64,000 nt of DNA from Bradyrhizobium sp. sBnM-33 (GCF_032917945.1 NZ_CP136624.1:8913001-8977000); one strand, 5' to 3'; numbered from the stretch's first letter, positions 7,414 through 16,533 are shown. Translations and numbers: made by a program. The notes: generated by a model from the letters alone, not told the origin.

Positions 7414-8454
7414 ATGGAAGCCGTGCAGAAGACGCCGGAACGCGAGGCGTTCTACAAGAAGATCGACGGCGACAATCTCTCCGCGCTGTGGAACGTGCTG
7501 GGCGATCTCGTCACGCCGGAGCCGCGCAGCGCCTGCCGGCCGCATCTGTGGAAGTTCGATTCCATCCGCGACTACATGACCGAAGCCGGCAAGCTGATCA
7601 CCGCCAAGGAAGCCGAGCGGCGGGTGCTGGTGCTGGAGAATCCGGGGCTCCGCGGCCAGTCGAAGGTTACGACCTCGCTGTTTGCCGGCGTGCAGATGGT
7701 GGTCCCGGGCGATGTCGCCCCGGCCCATCGGCACAGCCAATCGGCCTTGCGCTTCGTGCTCGAAGGCAAGGGCGCCCATACCACCGTCGACGGCGAGCGC
7801 ACGGCGATGGAGCCCGGCGATTTCATCATCACGCCGTCGATGACCTGGCACGACCATTCCAACGAGACGAATGAGCCGATGTTCTGGCTCGACGGTCTCG
7901 ATATCCCGATGGTGCAGTTCTTCGATGCTTCGTTTGCCGAGGGCTCGAACGAGGACCAGCAGAAGATCTCTAAGCCCGCCGGCGACAGTTTTGCGCGCTA
8001 TGGCCGCAATCTGCTGCCGGTCGACGAGAAGCGCAAATCCAAGACTTCGCCGATCTTCAATTATCCCTATAGCTACACCCGCGAAGCGCTGGAGCAGGCC
8101 AAGGCGCGCAACGAATGGGACGCCTGCCACGGGCTGAAGTTGAAATTCTCCAATCCCGAGACCGGCGATTTCGCGATGCCGACCATCGGCACCTTCATCC
8201 AGTTATTGCCGAACGGTTTCAAGACCGCGCGCTACCGCTCGACTGATGCCACCGTGTTCGCCGCGATCGAAGGCAAGGGCCGCACCAGGATCGGCGACCA
8301 GACCTTTGAGTGGGGCGCGCGCGACCTGTTCGTGGTGCCGAGCTGGCACTGGGTCACGCACGAGGCGGATGTTGATTCAGTGCTGTTCTCCTTCTCCGAC
8401 CGCCCGGTGCAGCAGAAGCTAGACCTGTTCCGCGAAGACCGCGGCAATGCGTGA
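7414..8454 (+). CDS. Gentisate 1,2-dioxygenase
   Basis: Ring-cleaving Fe(II) cupin enzyme, 346 residues, converting gentisate plus O2 to maleylpyruvate. It has a double-cupin build typical of the family. The N-terminal metal cupin shows HRH at residues 105-107 and a following His pair (WHDH, 146-148), with the spacing expected for the three-His iron site. A second, metal-free cupin follows (ATVFAAIEGKGRTRIGDQTFEWGARDLFVVPSWHW region). A good ribosome site (GGGAGG) precedes the ATG. It is divergent from the isomerase-MarR pair and preceded by a promoter overlapped by the shared palindrome. A 5-hydroxyanthranilate dioxygenase is a possible alternative specificity. Confidence 0.9.
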   Translation: MEAVQKTPEREAFYKKIDGDNLSALWNVLGDLVTPEPRSACRPHLWKFDSIRDYMTEAGKLITAKEAERRVLVLENPGLRGQSKVTTSLFAGVQMVVPGDVAPAHRHSQSALRFVLEGKGAHTTVDGERTAMEPGDFIITPSMTWHDHSNETNEPMFWLDGLDIPMVQFFDASFAEGSNEDQQKISKPAGDSFARYGRNLLPVDEKRKSKTSPIFNYPYSYTREALEQAKARNEWDACHGLKLKFSNPETGDFAMPTIGTFIQLLPNGFKTARYRSTDATVFAAIEGKGRTRIGDQTFEWGARDLFVVPSWHWVTHEADVDSVLFSFSDRPVQQKLDLFREDRGNA

Positions 8455-8476
8455 GGCGAACTGACGATCTCTCCGC

Positions 8477-8595
8477 CGTCATTGCGAGCGAAGCGAAGCA
8501 ATCCATCGCGCCGCAAGCGGAGAGATGGATTGCTTCGTCGCGGAGCCTGTCATCGGGCGCGCATTCGCGCGACCCGTTGGCTCCTCGCAATGACG
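8477..8595. repeat. Dispersed palindromic repeat, family 1 (copy B, longer)
   Basis: Starts CGTCATTGCGAGCGAAGCG and ends CTCGCAATGACG, with an extra central segment containing GCGCGCATTCGCGCG. It fills the gap between the convergent dioxygenase and ABC permease genes. Confidence 0.85.
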
Positions 8596-8615
8596 GTTAG
8601 GCAACTCGCTCCGCA

Positions 8616-9443
8616 TCACCGCCAGTGCAGTAACCTCGTCTCCATCGCATTGATCGCCTTCCCCACCGCCAGCCCGAACAGCGACAGGATCACGACGCCG
8701 GCGAGCAGCTGATCGGTCTGCATCAGGTTGCCGGCCTGCAGCACGAAGGCGCCAATGCCGAACTGCGCGCCGATCATTTCCGCGCTGACAACGAGCAGCA
8801 GCGCCACCGACGCCGTAATGCGGAACCCCGCAAGAATCGATGGCAACGCGCCGGGCCAGATCACGCGGCGCACGATCGCGTGGAACGGCACATTAAAACT
8901 CTGTGCCATCCGGATCAGGTTGCGCGGCACGGCGTCGACGCCGCTATAGACCGAAATCGCCGTGGAGAAGAACACGCCTAACGCAATAGTCGCGATCTTC
9001 GGCTCTTCGCCGATCCCGAGCCAGAGGATCAGAAGCGGCAGCAGCGCGATTTTCGGGATCGGAAACAGCGCCGAGATAAACGTGATGCCGACGCCGCGCG
9101 CCAGCGTCGAGAGGCCGATGCCGAAGCCAACGATCACGCCGGCCACCGTGCCGAGCAGCCAGCCTGAGCCGATGCGAACGACCGACGCCGAGACATGCTG
9201 CCAGAGCGCGCCACTGATGGCGAGCTTATAGATCGCGACTGCAATCGCTGACGGTGCCGGCAGGAACAGCGGATTGATCCAGCCGGCGCTGCCGGCGAGT
9301 TGCCACAGCGCAAGCACCAGCGCCAGCGCGATCCAGCCGGACAGGCGGCCACCGCCTGGCGCAAAACCCGCGCCGCGGAAGGCAACCGGGCGCGGAACGC
9401 TTCCGTCCTGTTGGGTATCCTGCGATGGTGCGCGCTCAAGCAT
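8616..9443 (-). CDS. ABC transporter permease, SsuC/TauC type
   Basis: Inner-membrane permease of about 275 residues of the nitrate/sulfonate/taurine importer class (BPD_transp_1). About six hydrophobic helices can be seen. The cytoplasmic coupling region reads SFNVPFHAIVRRVIWPGALPSILAGFRITASVALLLVVSAEMIGA, which fits the EAA loop of this family. The ATG at 9443 overlaps the ATPase stop (9436), which argues for coupled translation and against the further-upstream ATG at 9455. It is the last gene of the operon FAD oxidoreductase, binding protein, ATPase, permease. The substrate is unknown; aromatic acids or sulfonates are both possible. Confidence 0.9.
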   Translation of the reverse strand: MLERAPSQDTQQDGSVPRPVAFRGAGFAPGGGRLSGWIALALVLALWQLAGSAGWINPLFLPAPSAIAVAIYKLAISGALWQHVSASVVRIGSGWLLGTVAGVIVGFGIGLSTLARGVGITFISALFPIPKIALLPLLILWLGIGEEPKIATIALGVFFSTAISVYSGVDAVPRNLIRMAQSFNVPFHAIVRRVIWPGALPSILAGFRITASVALLLVVSAEMIGAQFGIGAFVLQAGNLMQTDQLLAGVVILSLFGLAVGKAINAMETRLLHWR

Positions 9444-10221
9444 GCTGCACCTCACGCTCGGCGTCGATCGCCTCCTCGCGGATCAGCGACCACAACTGGT
9501 TCTGCAACGTCAGTAATTTGCCCCGGGCATCAATGCCGCCGCGTTCGGCACGCGTCATTGGAATACTCACGACCTCGCGCACGCGGCCGGGCCGGCGCGA
9601 CAGCACCACCACGCGGTCGGCGAGCCGCACCGCTTCTTCCAGGTTATGCGTGACATAAACCGCGCCCATCGCGCCGTCGGCGAGCAGGCGGACAAAATCC
9701 CCCATCAGCAATTCGCGGGTCTGCGAATCCAGCGCCGACAGCGGCTCGTCCATCAACAGAATCGCCGGCTGCACCGCAAGCGCCCGCGCGATGCCGACAC
9801 GCTGGCGCATGCCGCCGGACAATTGCTTTGGATAGGCGCTACGAAAATCCGACAGGCCGGTGCGGCGCAACGCGTCATCGACGACGGCGCGGCGCGCGGC
9901 AACGTCAAGCGCGGTGTGGATCAACGGGAATTCGACGTTCGCTTCCACCGTGCACCACGGCAGCAGCGCAAAATCCTGGAACACGAAGGTCAGCGGATTG
10001 AGGCTATCGGCCGGCGGCGCGCCACGCAGCTCGGCCGTCCCTTCACTCGGTCGCAACAGCCCGCCCAGGATCGACAGCAGCGTGCTCTTGCCGCAGCCGG
10101 ACGGCCCCACGATCGCCACCACCTCGCCGGAGGCAACGGTGAAGGATACGCGATCGAGCACATCTAACCCGCCGAAGCGGTGGCTGATTTGGTCGGCTAT
10201 CAGGTCCATGCGACGTCCCAT
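9436..10221 (-). CDS. ABC transporter ATP-binding protein, SsuB/TauB type
   Basis: Nucleotide-binding subunit of the importer, 261 residues. Walker A (GPSGCGKST, about residues 39-47), Q-loop (FVFQDFALLPW), signature LSGGMRQRVGIARAL, Walker B (LLMDEPLSALD) and the switch His (VTHNLEEA) are all intact, so it should hydrolyse ATP. Two in-frame starts exist, ATG at 10221 and at 10209; neither has a strong ribosome site. A 113 bp palindromic repeat separates it from the binding-protein gene, which may lower expression of the two distal genes. Confidence 0.92.
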   Translation of the reverse strand: MGRRMDLIADQISHRFGGLDVLDRVSFTVASGEVVAIVGPSGCGKSTLLSILGGLLRPSEGTAELRGAPPADSLNPLTFVFQDFALLPWCTVEANVEFPLIHTALDVAARRAVVDDALRRTGLSDFRSAYPKQLSGGMRQRVGIARALAVQPAILLMDEPLSALDSQTRELLMGDFVRLLADGAMGAVYVTHNLEEAVRLADRVVVLSRRPGRVREVVSIPMTRAERGGIDARGKLLTLQNQLWSLIREEAIDAEREVQHA

Positions 10222-10227
10222 CTCGGA

Positions 10228-10340
10228 CCCGTCATCCTGAGGAGCGCGCTCTTGCGCGCGTCTCGAAGGATGCGGGGCCCGGATGCAGCTCGGCCGTACA
10301 TCCTTCGAGACGCCGCTTCGCGGCTCCTCAGGATGACGGG
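10228..10340. repeat. Dispersed inverted repeat, family 4 (CATCCTGAGGAGC type)
   Basis: Arms of about 35-40 bp: the left begins CCCGTCATCCTGAGGAGC and the right ends GCTCCTCAGGATGACGGG. It lies inside an operon, between the ABC binding-protein and ATPase genes. It could be a processing or attenuation point. Confidence 0.85.
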
Positions 10341-10363
10341 GGAAGAGTGCGCTGCGTATTTCA

Positions 10364-11368
10364 TCAATCCGCTTTCACATATTCCTTCGCGATGATCGCA
10401 TCCGCGGCAAATCCCTTGTCGACAAAGCCCTGCTCCTGCAGCCACGCGATCTGGTTATCGACGTTCTTCACGTCGAGCTTGCCGTCCGGGTCGATATAGG
10501 CGCAATTGCCGACTACCTGCTCGACCGGCAAATTCGTGTATTTGGCGATGATCTCGAGCAGCGGTTTTGTCTTGTCGTTGATCTCGGCCTTGCCATCCTT
10601 CACGGAAGCCAGGATCACATCGTGATATTCGCGGTCGGCGCGCACCAGTGCGCCCAGCAGCTTCGTCACCAGCGCCTTGTTGGCAAGCGTCTTCGGTGAA
10701 GCAAACACCGCCCCCAGCTGCCACGGCGTCTCATCGCCGACCCAGCCGAGAAACTTGGCGCCACCGGAATCCACCAGCGCCCGTGCGGTCGAGATCGGCA
10801 GCAGCGCGGCATCGACGGTTTCGCCCTTCAGCGCCGCGGCGGCATTGGACAGCGATTGCAGCGGCATCACCTTCACATCCGTGAGCTTAAAGCCGTATTT
10901 GTCGGCGAGCAGCCCCAGCGAATAGTGAAAGCTGGAGCCGACCTGCGTGACCGCAATGCGCTTGCCGGCGAGATCCTTCGGCGTCTTCAACCCCGCCGCA
11001 TAGGCGTTGTTGCTGGCGAAATATCCGATCAGGGGATAGCCGGCCTTCTCGCGGCTCATGCCGCCGATCACCTTCAGCGTGCCCTTGCCGGCGAGATTAT
11101 AGAGCCCGGCAGTGAAAGCCGTGATGCCAAAATCGACGTCGCCGGAGGTGGTCGCCACCGCGATCGGCTGCGCCGCATCAAAGAATTTCAGCGCGATGTC
11201 GAGCCCGGCCTCGCGGAAATAGCCCTTGTCCTGCGCGATGAATACCGGCGCCGAGGATGACAGCCGCAGCACGCCGATTTTCGCCTTCAGCGCGTCATCG
11301 GCCCGTGCGATCCCGCCCGCCGCGATCGCCAACAGGCCCGCCAGCGCGAGCCGCGCAAATTTCATCAT
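10364..11368 (-). CDS. ABC transporter substrate-binding protein, NMT1/SsuA family
   Basis: Periplasmic binding protein of 334 residues with a Sec signal peptide (MMKFARLALAGLLAIAAGG, cleavage after ARA at about residue 23). The mature part has the NMT1-like fold markers of taurine/nitrate/sulfonate binders (FIAQDKGYFREAGLDIALKFFDAAQPIAVATTSGDVDFGI). It is 21 bp downstream of the FAD oxidoreductase gene and upstream of the matching ATPase and permease. The ligand cannot be read from sequence. The oxidoreductase partner and nearby aromatic cluster make an organic acid plausible. Confidence 0.88.
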   Translation of the reverse strand: MMKFARLALAGLLAIAAGGIARADDALKAKIGVLRLSSSAPVFIAQDKGYFREAGLDIALKFFDAAQPIAVATTSGDVDFGITAFTAGLYNLAGKGTLKVIGGMSREKAGYPLIGYFASNNAYAAGLKTPKDLAGKRIAVTQVGSSFHYSLGLLADKYGFKLTDVKVMPLQSLSNAAAALKGETVDAALLPISTARALVDSGGAKFLGWVGDETPWQLGAVFASPKTLANKALVTKLLGALVRADREYHDVILASVKDGKAEINDKTKPLLEIIAKYTNLPVEQVVGNCAYIDPDGKLDVKNVDNQIAWLQEQGFVDKGFAADAIIAKEYVKAD

Positions 11369-11389
11369 CCGGTTTCCTCCGTAACTCTC

Positions 11390-12754
11390 TTACAGGCCCT
11401 CGGGCACGGGTTGATCCCGCCCGATGAACGCGCCCTGTTGTTTTAGCATCTGTTGCAACTTTTCAACCGCAATGTCGCGCGGATTCGTGTTTCCGGATAG
11501 CGCCAATGCCGCGGCGAGACCGGTCGCCTCCCCCATCGCAAAGCAAGCGCCGGAGACCCGCGCCGCCGACTGGCCGTCATGGGTCATCGAGGCGCAGCGT
11601 CCGGCCATCAGCAGATTGTCTATGCCCTCAGGCACCAGCATGCGATACGGCAATTCGTTGAAGCCGCGCGATTCCGGGATCGGTGGAAACTTGAAGACGA
11701 CATCGCCAGCGACATGCTGCTCCATCGGCCAGCCATTGACGCCGATGGAATCGTCGAACGAAGCGCAGCTGAGCACATCCTCGCCCGACAGCATATAGCC
11801 GCCGATCACCCGCCGCGTCTCGCGGATGCCGAGTTGCGGCGGCAGGTCGACGATGTAGGAATTTTCGAAGCCGGGCACCGTGCGCAGGAATTCGAACGCC
11901 TGCACCGCCTGCCGCCGCCCTTCGATCTCGCCGCGCGTCATCTGGTCGGGATCGATCCCGCTGATCGCGCTGCCGTCCTCGCGCGCGAGCTGGGTGAAGT
12001 TGACCCGCCATTCGATGGGCGAACGCTGCGGCCGCACGATTGCGGACTTGCGCGGAAAACGATGCGTGCCCGCGGCTTCCGCCTTTTCCATCAGCGCCGG
12101 AATCGTCCGCCACGCCTCGCCCGCCCTTTCGGGATCGATGCCGTTGAGGCGCAGCATCATCGATGGGTAAAGCATGCCGCCGGCATTGTCGCCGACTTCG
12201 AACGATGCACCCGCCCAAGCCGCGAGATCGCCGTCGCCTGAGCAATCGATGAAGATGTCGGAGCGTACCGCCAGGCGGCCCGCCTTGGTCTCGACCATCA
12301 GCGCATGGATGCGCTTGTCATCATCCATCACGACACCCGCGCCGAGTGCGTGAAAGAGGATGTCGACGTTGTACGCCGCCAGCAGATCGTCGGCCGCGAT
12401 CTTGTAGGCCGCACTGTCATAGGCCTGCGCAAAAATCTTGCCGAGGATCAGATGCGGCGCATTGAGCCCGTCGAGCCGGTCGATCCGCGCCAGCAGTTCG
12501 GAAGCGATGCCCTGCACCACCCGATGCATCTCGCCATGAACATTGGCATGCAGTCCGCAGAAATTCGTCACGCCCGCCGCCGTACCCATGCCGCCGAGAA
12601 AGCCGTAGCGTTCGATCAGGAGCGTGCGACGGCCTGCGCGCGCAGCGGCCACCGCGGCCGCAATGCCGGCGGGCCCGCCACCGAGGACGGCAACTTCATA
12701 TTCGCCATAGACTGGCACCCGGCGCGCGGGTTCTTCGATCGTTTTGGCCGACAC
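11390..12754 (-). CDS. FAD-dependent oxidoreductase (FAD_oxidored family)
   Basis: Soluble flavoprotein of 454 residues. An N-terminal Rossmann motif (VAVLGGGPAGIAAAVAAARA) is followed by FGFLGGMGT-type residues (YGFLGGMGTAAGVTNFCG) characteristic of PF12831. The acidic FAD-binding strand appears later as IFIDCSGDGDLAAWAGASFE. The GTG at 12754 (VSAKTIEEP) is chosen: a GGGACGGAAAG element lies upstream, and longer versions would run into the divergent LysR gene. It heads the ABC operon, so its substrate is perhaps what the importer brings in. The reaction is unknown. Confidence 0.8.
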   Translation of the reverse strand: MSAKTIEEPARRVPVYGEYEVAVLGGGPAGIAAAVAAARAGRRTLLIERYGFLGGMGTAAGVTNFCGLHANVHGEMHRVVQGIASELLARIDRLDGLNAPHLILGKIFAQAYDSAAYKIAADDLLAAYNVDILFHALGAGVVMDDDKRIHALMVETKAGRLAVRSDIFIDCSGDGDLAAWAGASFEVGDNAGGMLYPSMMLRLNGIDPERAGEAWRTIPALMEKAEAAGTHRFPRKSAIVRPQRSPIEWRVNFTQLAREDGSAISGIDPDQMTRGEIEGRRQAVQAFEFLRTVPGFENSYIVDLPPQLGIRETRRVIGGYMLSGEDVLSCASFDDSIGVNGWPMEQHVAGDVVFKFPPIPESRGFNELPYRMLVPEGIDNLLMAGRCASMTHDGQSAARVSGACFAMGEATGLAAALALSGNTNPRDIAVEKLQQMLKQQGAFIGRDQPVPEGL

Positions 12755-12863
12755 TGGTCGCTTTCCGTCCCTGATGATCTTGTTGCCGGCACTATGAATT
12801 GATGCACAACGGACTACAATCCGGCAAATTGCGCGATCAGCTTTCTCGAATCGTGAAAAGTGG

Positions 12864-13748
12864 ATGGATACGCTCACCAATCTCCAAGCCTTTTTGGCCT
12901 CCGCCGAGGCCGGCGGCTTTTCGGCCGCGGCCCGCAAGCTCAACGTTTCGACCTCGGTCGTGTCCAAGCGGGTCACGCAACTCGAGGACCAGATCGGCAT
13001 CGCGCTGTTCCGCCGCTCGACCCGCCAGTTGCGATTGACGGAGGCGGGTCAGCGCTATCTGCATCGCGCGCGCGGGGTGGTGGCCGACGCCAGCGACCTT
13101 CTGGCGCGCATGGGCGAGAAGGACCGCGACCTCGTCGATCACCTTCGCATCAAGGCTCCGACTTCGCTGACCATCGCCCGGCTCGCGGATGCATTCAGCG
13201 CCTTCCAGACGCACAATCCGCGGCTGAAGCTTGAAATCGTGCTGATCGATCGGCCGGTCGATCCGGTGACGGAAGGATTTGATATCGCGATCGGCGCATT
13301 CCCGCATTCGTTCGGCGGCGTCGTTGACGAGCCGCTCTGCTCGCTCAAGCGGCTGCTATGCGCTTCGCCCGCCTATCTCGCAGCCCATGGCATGCCCGAG
13401 CACCCGCGCGAACTGGCCGATCATCATTGCCTGAGCTTTCTTCCCACCGGATCTGAATGGACATTCGAAGGACCGCGTGGCCGAACCAGTATCCAGGTGC
13501 GCCCGCTGTTGAGCTCAAACGAAGGCCACGTGCTGGTGAAAAGCGCGATCGCAGGCAACGGCATTGCCTTGATCTCGCACTATCTCGTGGCCGACGCGCT
13601 GCGCAGCGGCGCGCTGCAGCCAGTGCTGCCGGATTTTGTGCCTCCCGAACTATGGGTCAAGGCCGCCATTCCGGAGCGGCGGGTGAATGCCGCAGCCGTG
13701 CAGGCGCTGCTGCAGCATCTGCGACGCGTGCTCTCGCCGGCGCTGTGA
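12864..13748 (+). CDS. LysR-family transcriptional regulator
   Basis: 294 residues with the standard LysR layout: N-terminal winged helix (LQAFLASAEAGGFSAAARKLNVSTSVVSKRVTQLEDQIG), then the co-inducer-binding region. The start MDTLTNLQAFL is usual for the family. It is divergent from the FAD oxidoreductase/ABC operon with 109 bp between the starts. LysR proteins commonly control the divergent operon, so that operon is the likely target. I could not fix a single convincing T-N11-A box in the gap. Confidence 0.9.
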   Translation: MDTLTNLQAFLASAEAGGFSAAARKLNVSTSVVSKRVTQLEDQIGIALFRRSTRQLRLTEAGQRYLHRARGVVADASDLLARMGEKDRDLVDHLRIKAPTSLTIARLADAFSAFQTHNPRLKLEIVLIDRPVDPVTEGFDIAIGAFPHSFGGVVDEPLCSLKRLLCASPAYLAAHGMPEHPRELADHHCLSFLPTGSEWTFEGPRGRTSIQVRPLLSSNEGHVLVKSAIAGNGIALISHYLVADALRSGALQPVLPDFVPPELWVKAAIPERRVNAAAVQALLQHLRRVLSPAL

Positions 13749-13760
13749 AATGCAAGGCCG

Positions 13761-14567
13761 TTACGTCCCGACCTGCAGTGGCGACGTCAACTTGCGCAAC
13801 GCTGCGATCACCGAGAGCGCCGTGATGCGGCCGGTCTTCGGATTTTCCGAGGGGATGTTTTCGATCGACATCGTGAACGAGGCCGAGTCGGATTCGACCC
13901 TGATCTGATGGCAATTCCGCGTCACCGCCGGATCGGCCCAGATTTCGATGGTCGTGCGATCCGGCCCAATACCCGCCAGTGACAACGCTGCCACCACGTT
14001 CACATTGGCAGGAAAGGCGGCAGCCGCATCGCGCGCCGAGCCCTTGAAGACGCATAGCGCCGATGTCAGGCCCTCCATCGAAATCCGGTTCTCGACCAGG
14101 TAAGGCGCACCTGCTAGGCCGTTCGGCGGCTTGCGCGTGACCATCTGCACCAAGGTGATCGTGCCTTCGGCAGCGGCGCAAACCGCATCAAATCCAATCA
14201 AGGCGCCGGTCGGCACGATAATTTGGCCGCCATGCGCCCGCGCCAGATCGACGAGATCGGGCCTTGGCAGCAGCGCGCTGGCGCTCAGCACCATAACTTG
14301 CTTGCCGGCAATCAGCATCGGCCGGCAGATCTGATCGAGGATGTCAGCCGGCGCACATTCGACCACGACGTCGGCATGGTCGGGCACCTCATCGAGCGAA
14401 ACCAGCGGACAGGAAATGCCTTCACGATCGAGCCACGCCTGCGCCTTCGCTCGATCCCTCGTCGTGATCGCTGCGAGCGAAAGGCCAGGCAAACCCTCAG
14501 CCAGCTTGCGTGCCACGGTTCGGCCGATCTCGCCCAGCCCGGCAATGGCGATACGTTTGGAAGACAC
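13761..14567 (-). CDS. L-aspartate dehydrogenase-like protein (NadX family)
   Basis: 268 residues. The N-terminal NAD(P) fold reads IAIAGLGEIGRTVARKLAEG (GxGxxG). DHADVVVECAPADIL and the central PTGALIGFDAVCAAAEG region match aspartate dehydrogenases of the TM1643/NadX type, which make iminoaspartate for NAD synthesis or deaminate aspartate. A C-terminal segment with PANVNVVAALSLAGIGPDRTTIEIWADP is also characteristic. It ends 5 bp from an enoyl-CoA hydratase gene in the same direction, so it may take part in a catabolic route rather than NAD synthesis. Close paralogues act on other amino acids. Confidence 0.8.
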   Translation of the reverse strand: MSSKRIAIAGLGEIGRTVARKLAEGLPGLSLAAITTRDRAKAQAWLDREGISCPLVSLDEVPDHADVVVECAPADILDQICRPMLIAGKQVMVLSASALLPRPDLVDLARAHGGQIIVPTGALIGFDAVCAAAEGTITLVQMVTRKPPNGLAGAPYLVENRISMEGLTSALCVFKGSARDAAAAFPANVNVVAALSLAGIGPDRTTIEIWADPAVTRNCHQIRVESDSASFTMSIENIPSENPKTGRITALSVIAALRKLTSPLQVGT

Positions 14568-14572
14568 TTATC

Positions 14573-15364
14573 CTACCTCCAATTCGCCGCCCGCTTCTCT
14601 GCAAACGACGCCAGCCCCTCCGACGCCTCCGCCGTCTGCCGTCGCGCCGAATGCATTTTCACCAGCCGCGTGTAAGCCTCGTCGTCGACACTCATGCCGC
14701 CGAATGAACTCTCCATTGCCAGCCGCTTGGTTTCCGCCATTGCTTCGGGACCATTGGCGAGCAGTTGCTCGACAACCTTGGCGCCTGCCATCTCCAATTC
14801 GGCCAGCGGCACCACCTCATGCACCAAGCCGATGCGGCGGGCCTCTTCCGCGCCGAACCGCTCGCCGGTCAGCGCGTAGCGACGGACCTGGCGGACGCCG
14901 ATGGCATCGCAGAGTTGCGGGATGATGATCGCGGCGGTCAGGCCCCAGCGCACTTCGGTGATCGAGAACAGCGCATCGTCGGCGGCGATCACCACGTCGC
15001 ACGCCGAGATCACGCCGGTGCCGCCGCCGAAACAGCCGCCCTGCACCAGCGCCACCGTCGGGATCGGCAGCGTGTTCAACCGCTGCACGGCTTCGAACGT
15101 CGCGCGCGATACCGCTTCGTTCTCCGCGGCCGATTTCGGCCGAACGCCGTTGATCCATTTCAGGTCGGCGCCGGCCTGGAAATGCTTGCCATTGCCCTTC
15201 AGCACGACGACGCGAAGGTTTTGCTTCTTGCCGAGGTCGTCCATCGCCGCGAGCACGCCACCGATCAGTCCGCCATCATAGGCGTTGTTCACCTCGGGGC
15301 GATTGAGCGTGACGGTGGCGACACCGCGCGCATCGAGATCCCATAAAACCGGATTGGCACTCAT
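14573..15364 (-). CDS. Enoyl-CoA hydratase/isomerase family protein
   Basis: Crotonase-fold protein of 263 residues. Oxyanion-hole segments are GNGKHFQAGADLKWI and QGGCFGGGTGVISACDVVIAA. The second glutamate region appears as FSITEVRWGLTAAIIIPQLCDAIG. The sequence resembles methylglutaconyl-CoA hydratase-like members, but the exact acyl group is unknown. It forms a two-gene operon with the aspartate-dehydrogenase-like gene (9 bp apart counting stop to start) and is divergent from the ketopantoate-reductase-like gene. Confidence 0.85.
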   Translation of the reverse strand: MSANPVLWDLDARGVATVTLNRPEVNNAYDGGLIGGVLAAMDDLGKKQNLRVVVLKGNGKHFQAGADLKWINGVRPKSAAENEAVSRATFEAVQRLNTLPIPTVALVQGGCFGGGTGVISACDVVIAADDALFSITEVRWGLTAAIIIPQLCDAIGVRQVRRYALTGERFGAEEARRIGLVHEVVPLAELEMAGAKVVEQLLANGPEAMAETKRLAMESSFGGMSVDDEAYTRLVKMHSARRQTAEASEGLASFAEKRAANWR

Positions 15365-15535
15365 TCGGCGGCCCTTTGTATCCTTGTTCGTTGTGGAACA
15401 CTATGCCGAGACGGCGGAAGTTGATCCATCCCTTTTGGCCATGGCAGTGATGCAAATCGCATCGCCGGTTGCACAGCGTCGCCCGCTTGTGGAAACTGCC
15501 CTTTCAAGGGTTCGCTTCAGCAGGATTTTCCATCC

Positions 15536-16510
15536 ATGCGGATTTGCGTTTTCGGTGCGGGCGCCGTTGGCAGCCATTTTGCGGTACGTCTCGCACTGGC
15601 AGGACATGACGTTTCCTGCGTGATGCGAGGCGCGCATCTGGATGCCGTGAAAAACAACGGGCTGACGCTGCGGGTTGGAGATGGCGAGTTCAAGGCGAAG
15701 GTCAGCGCATTCAGCGATCCCGCCGCGCTGGGCCGGCAGGACGTTGTCATCTGCACGCTAAAGGCGACAGGCCTCGCCAGCCTCGCCGCCGGGCTGCAGC
15801 CGCTGCTCGGCGACGACACTGCCGTGGTGTTCGCGCAGAACGGCATTCCCTGGTGGTACGATATCGGGCTTTCGCCAAGCCATCCGCCGGTGCCGGATTT
15901 AGCCTTCCTCGATCCCGGCGGACGCCTGCGCGCGGCGATCCCGAGAGAGCGCATCGTCGGCGGCGTGGTGTTTTCATCGAATGAAGTCGTCGCGCCGGGC
16001 GTGGTCGCGAACCTGTCGCCGGAGCGCAACCGGCTCCTGATCGGCGAGTGCGACGACCGTCAAGGCGATCGGGTCGCAAAGCTGCGCGCCGCGCTGAATG
16101 ACGCTTCGATCGACTCGCCCGAGGTCACGCAGATCAGGGAAACGATCTGGTCCAAACTCCTGACCAACATGTCGATGTCGGTGCTGTGTCTGCTGACCGG
16201 GCAAACCGCGCGCGCCGTTCGTGACGATCCTGATCTCGCCGGCATCGTGCCGCGCCTGCTCGACGAGGCCAACAGCGTGGCGCAAAGTTGCTTTCCGCAA
16301 GTCAAGCGCGTGACGCGATCCGGCCCCGCGCCGGACCACAAGCCGTCGATCCTGCAGGATTACGAGCTCGGCCGCGCCATGGAGATCGACGTGCTGGTGC
16401 GGGCGCCCGCCGCCTTCGCCCGCGCCGCCGGACTTTCGACACCGATGCTCGACATGACGGCCGCGCTGGCGATCCGGCAGGCGCGCGACAGGGGGCTCTA
16501 CAAGACCTGA
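15536..16510 (+). CDS. 2-dehydropantoate 2-reductase-like oxidoreductase (ApbA/PanE family), copy 1
   Basis: 324 residues. MRICVFGAGAVGSHFAVRLALAGHDV is the NADP-binding start. The catalytic-lysine region is IWSKLLTNMSMSVLCLLTG, and the C-terminal helical domain ends with PSILQDYELGRAMEIDVLV. PanE reduces ketopantoate in pantothenate synthesis, but this gene is followed 23 bp later by a short-chain dehydrogenase and sits among catabolic genes. A second PanE-like gene lies at 30097-31098. At most one is likely to be the true PanE; others of this family reduce different 2-keto acids. Confidence 0.82.
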   Translation: MRICVFGAGAVGSHFAVRLALAGHDVSCVMRGAHLDAVKNNGLTLRVGDGEFKAKVSAFSDPAALGRQDVVICTLKATGLASLAAGLQPLLGDDTAVVFAQNGIPWWYDIGLSPSHPPVPDLAFLDPGGRLRAAIPRERIVGGVVFSSNEVVAPGVVANLSPERNRLLIGECDDRQGDRVAKLRAALNDASIDSPEVTQIRETIWSKLLTNMSMSVLCLLTGQTARAVRDDPDLAGIVPRLLDEANSVAQSCFPQVKRVTRSGPAPDHKPSILQDYELGRAMEIDVLVRAPAAFARAAGLSTPMLDMTAALAIRQARDRGLYKT

Positions 16511-16533
16511 GGACTAGCAAGGGAAGCTGCATC

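Noticed and set aside
12755..12863. LysR T-N11-A box between LysR and the FAD oxidoreductase
   Set aside because: Several weak candidates exist and none has clear dyad symmetry.
12755..13000. Longer N-terminus for the FAD oxidoreductase (ATG at 13000)
   Set aside because: It would overlap the divergent LysR gene by 137 bp and adds 82 residues without family similarity.
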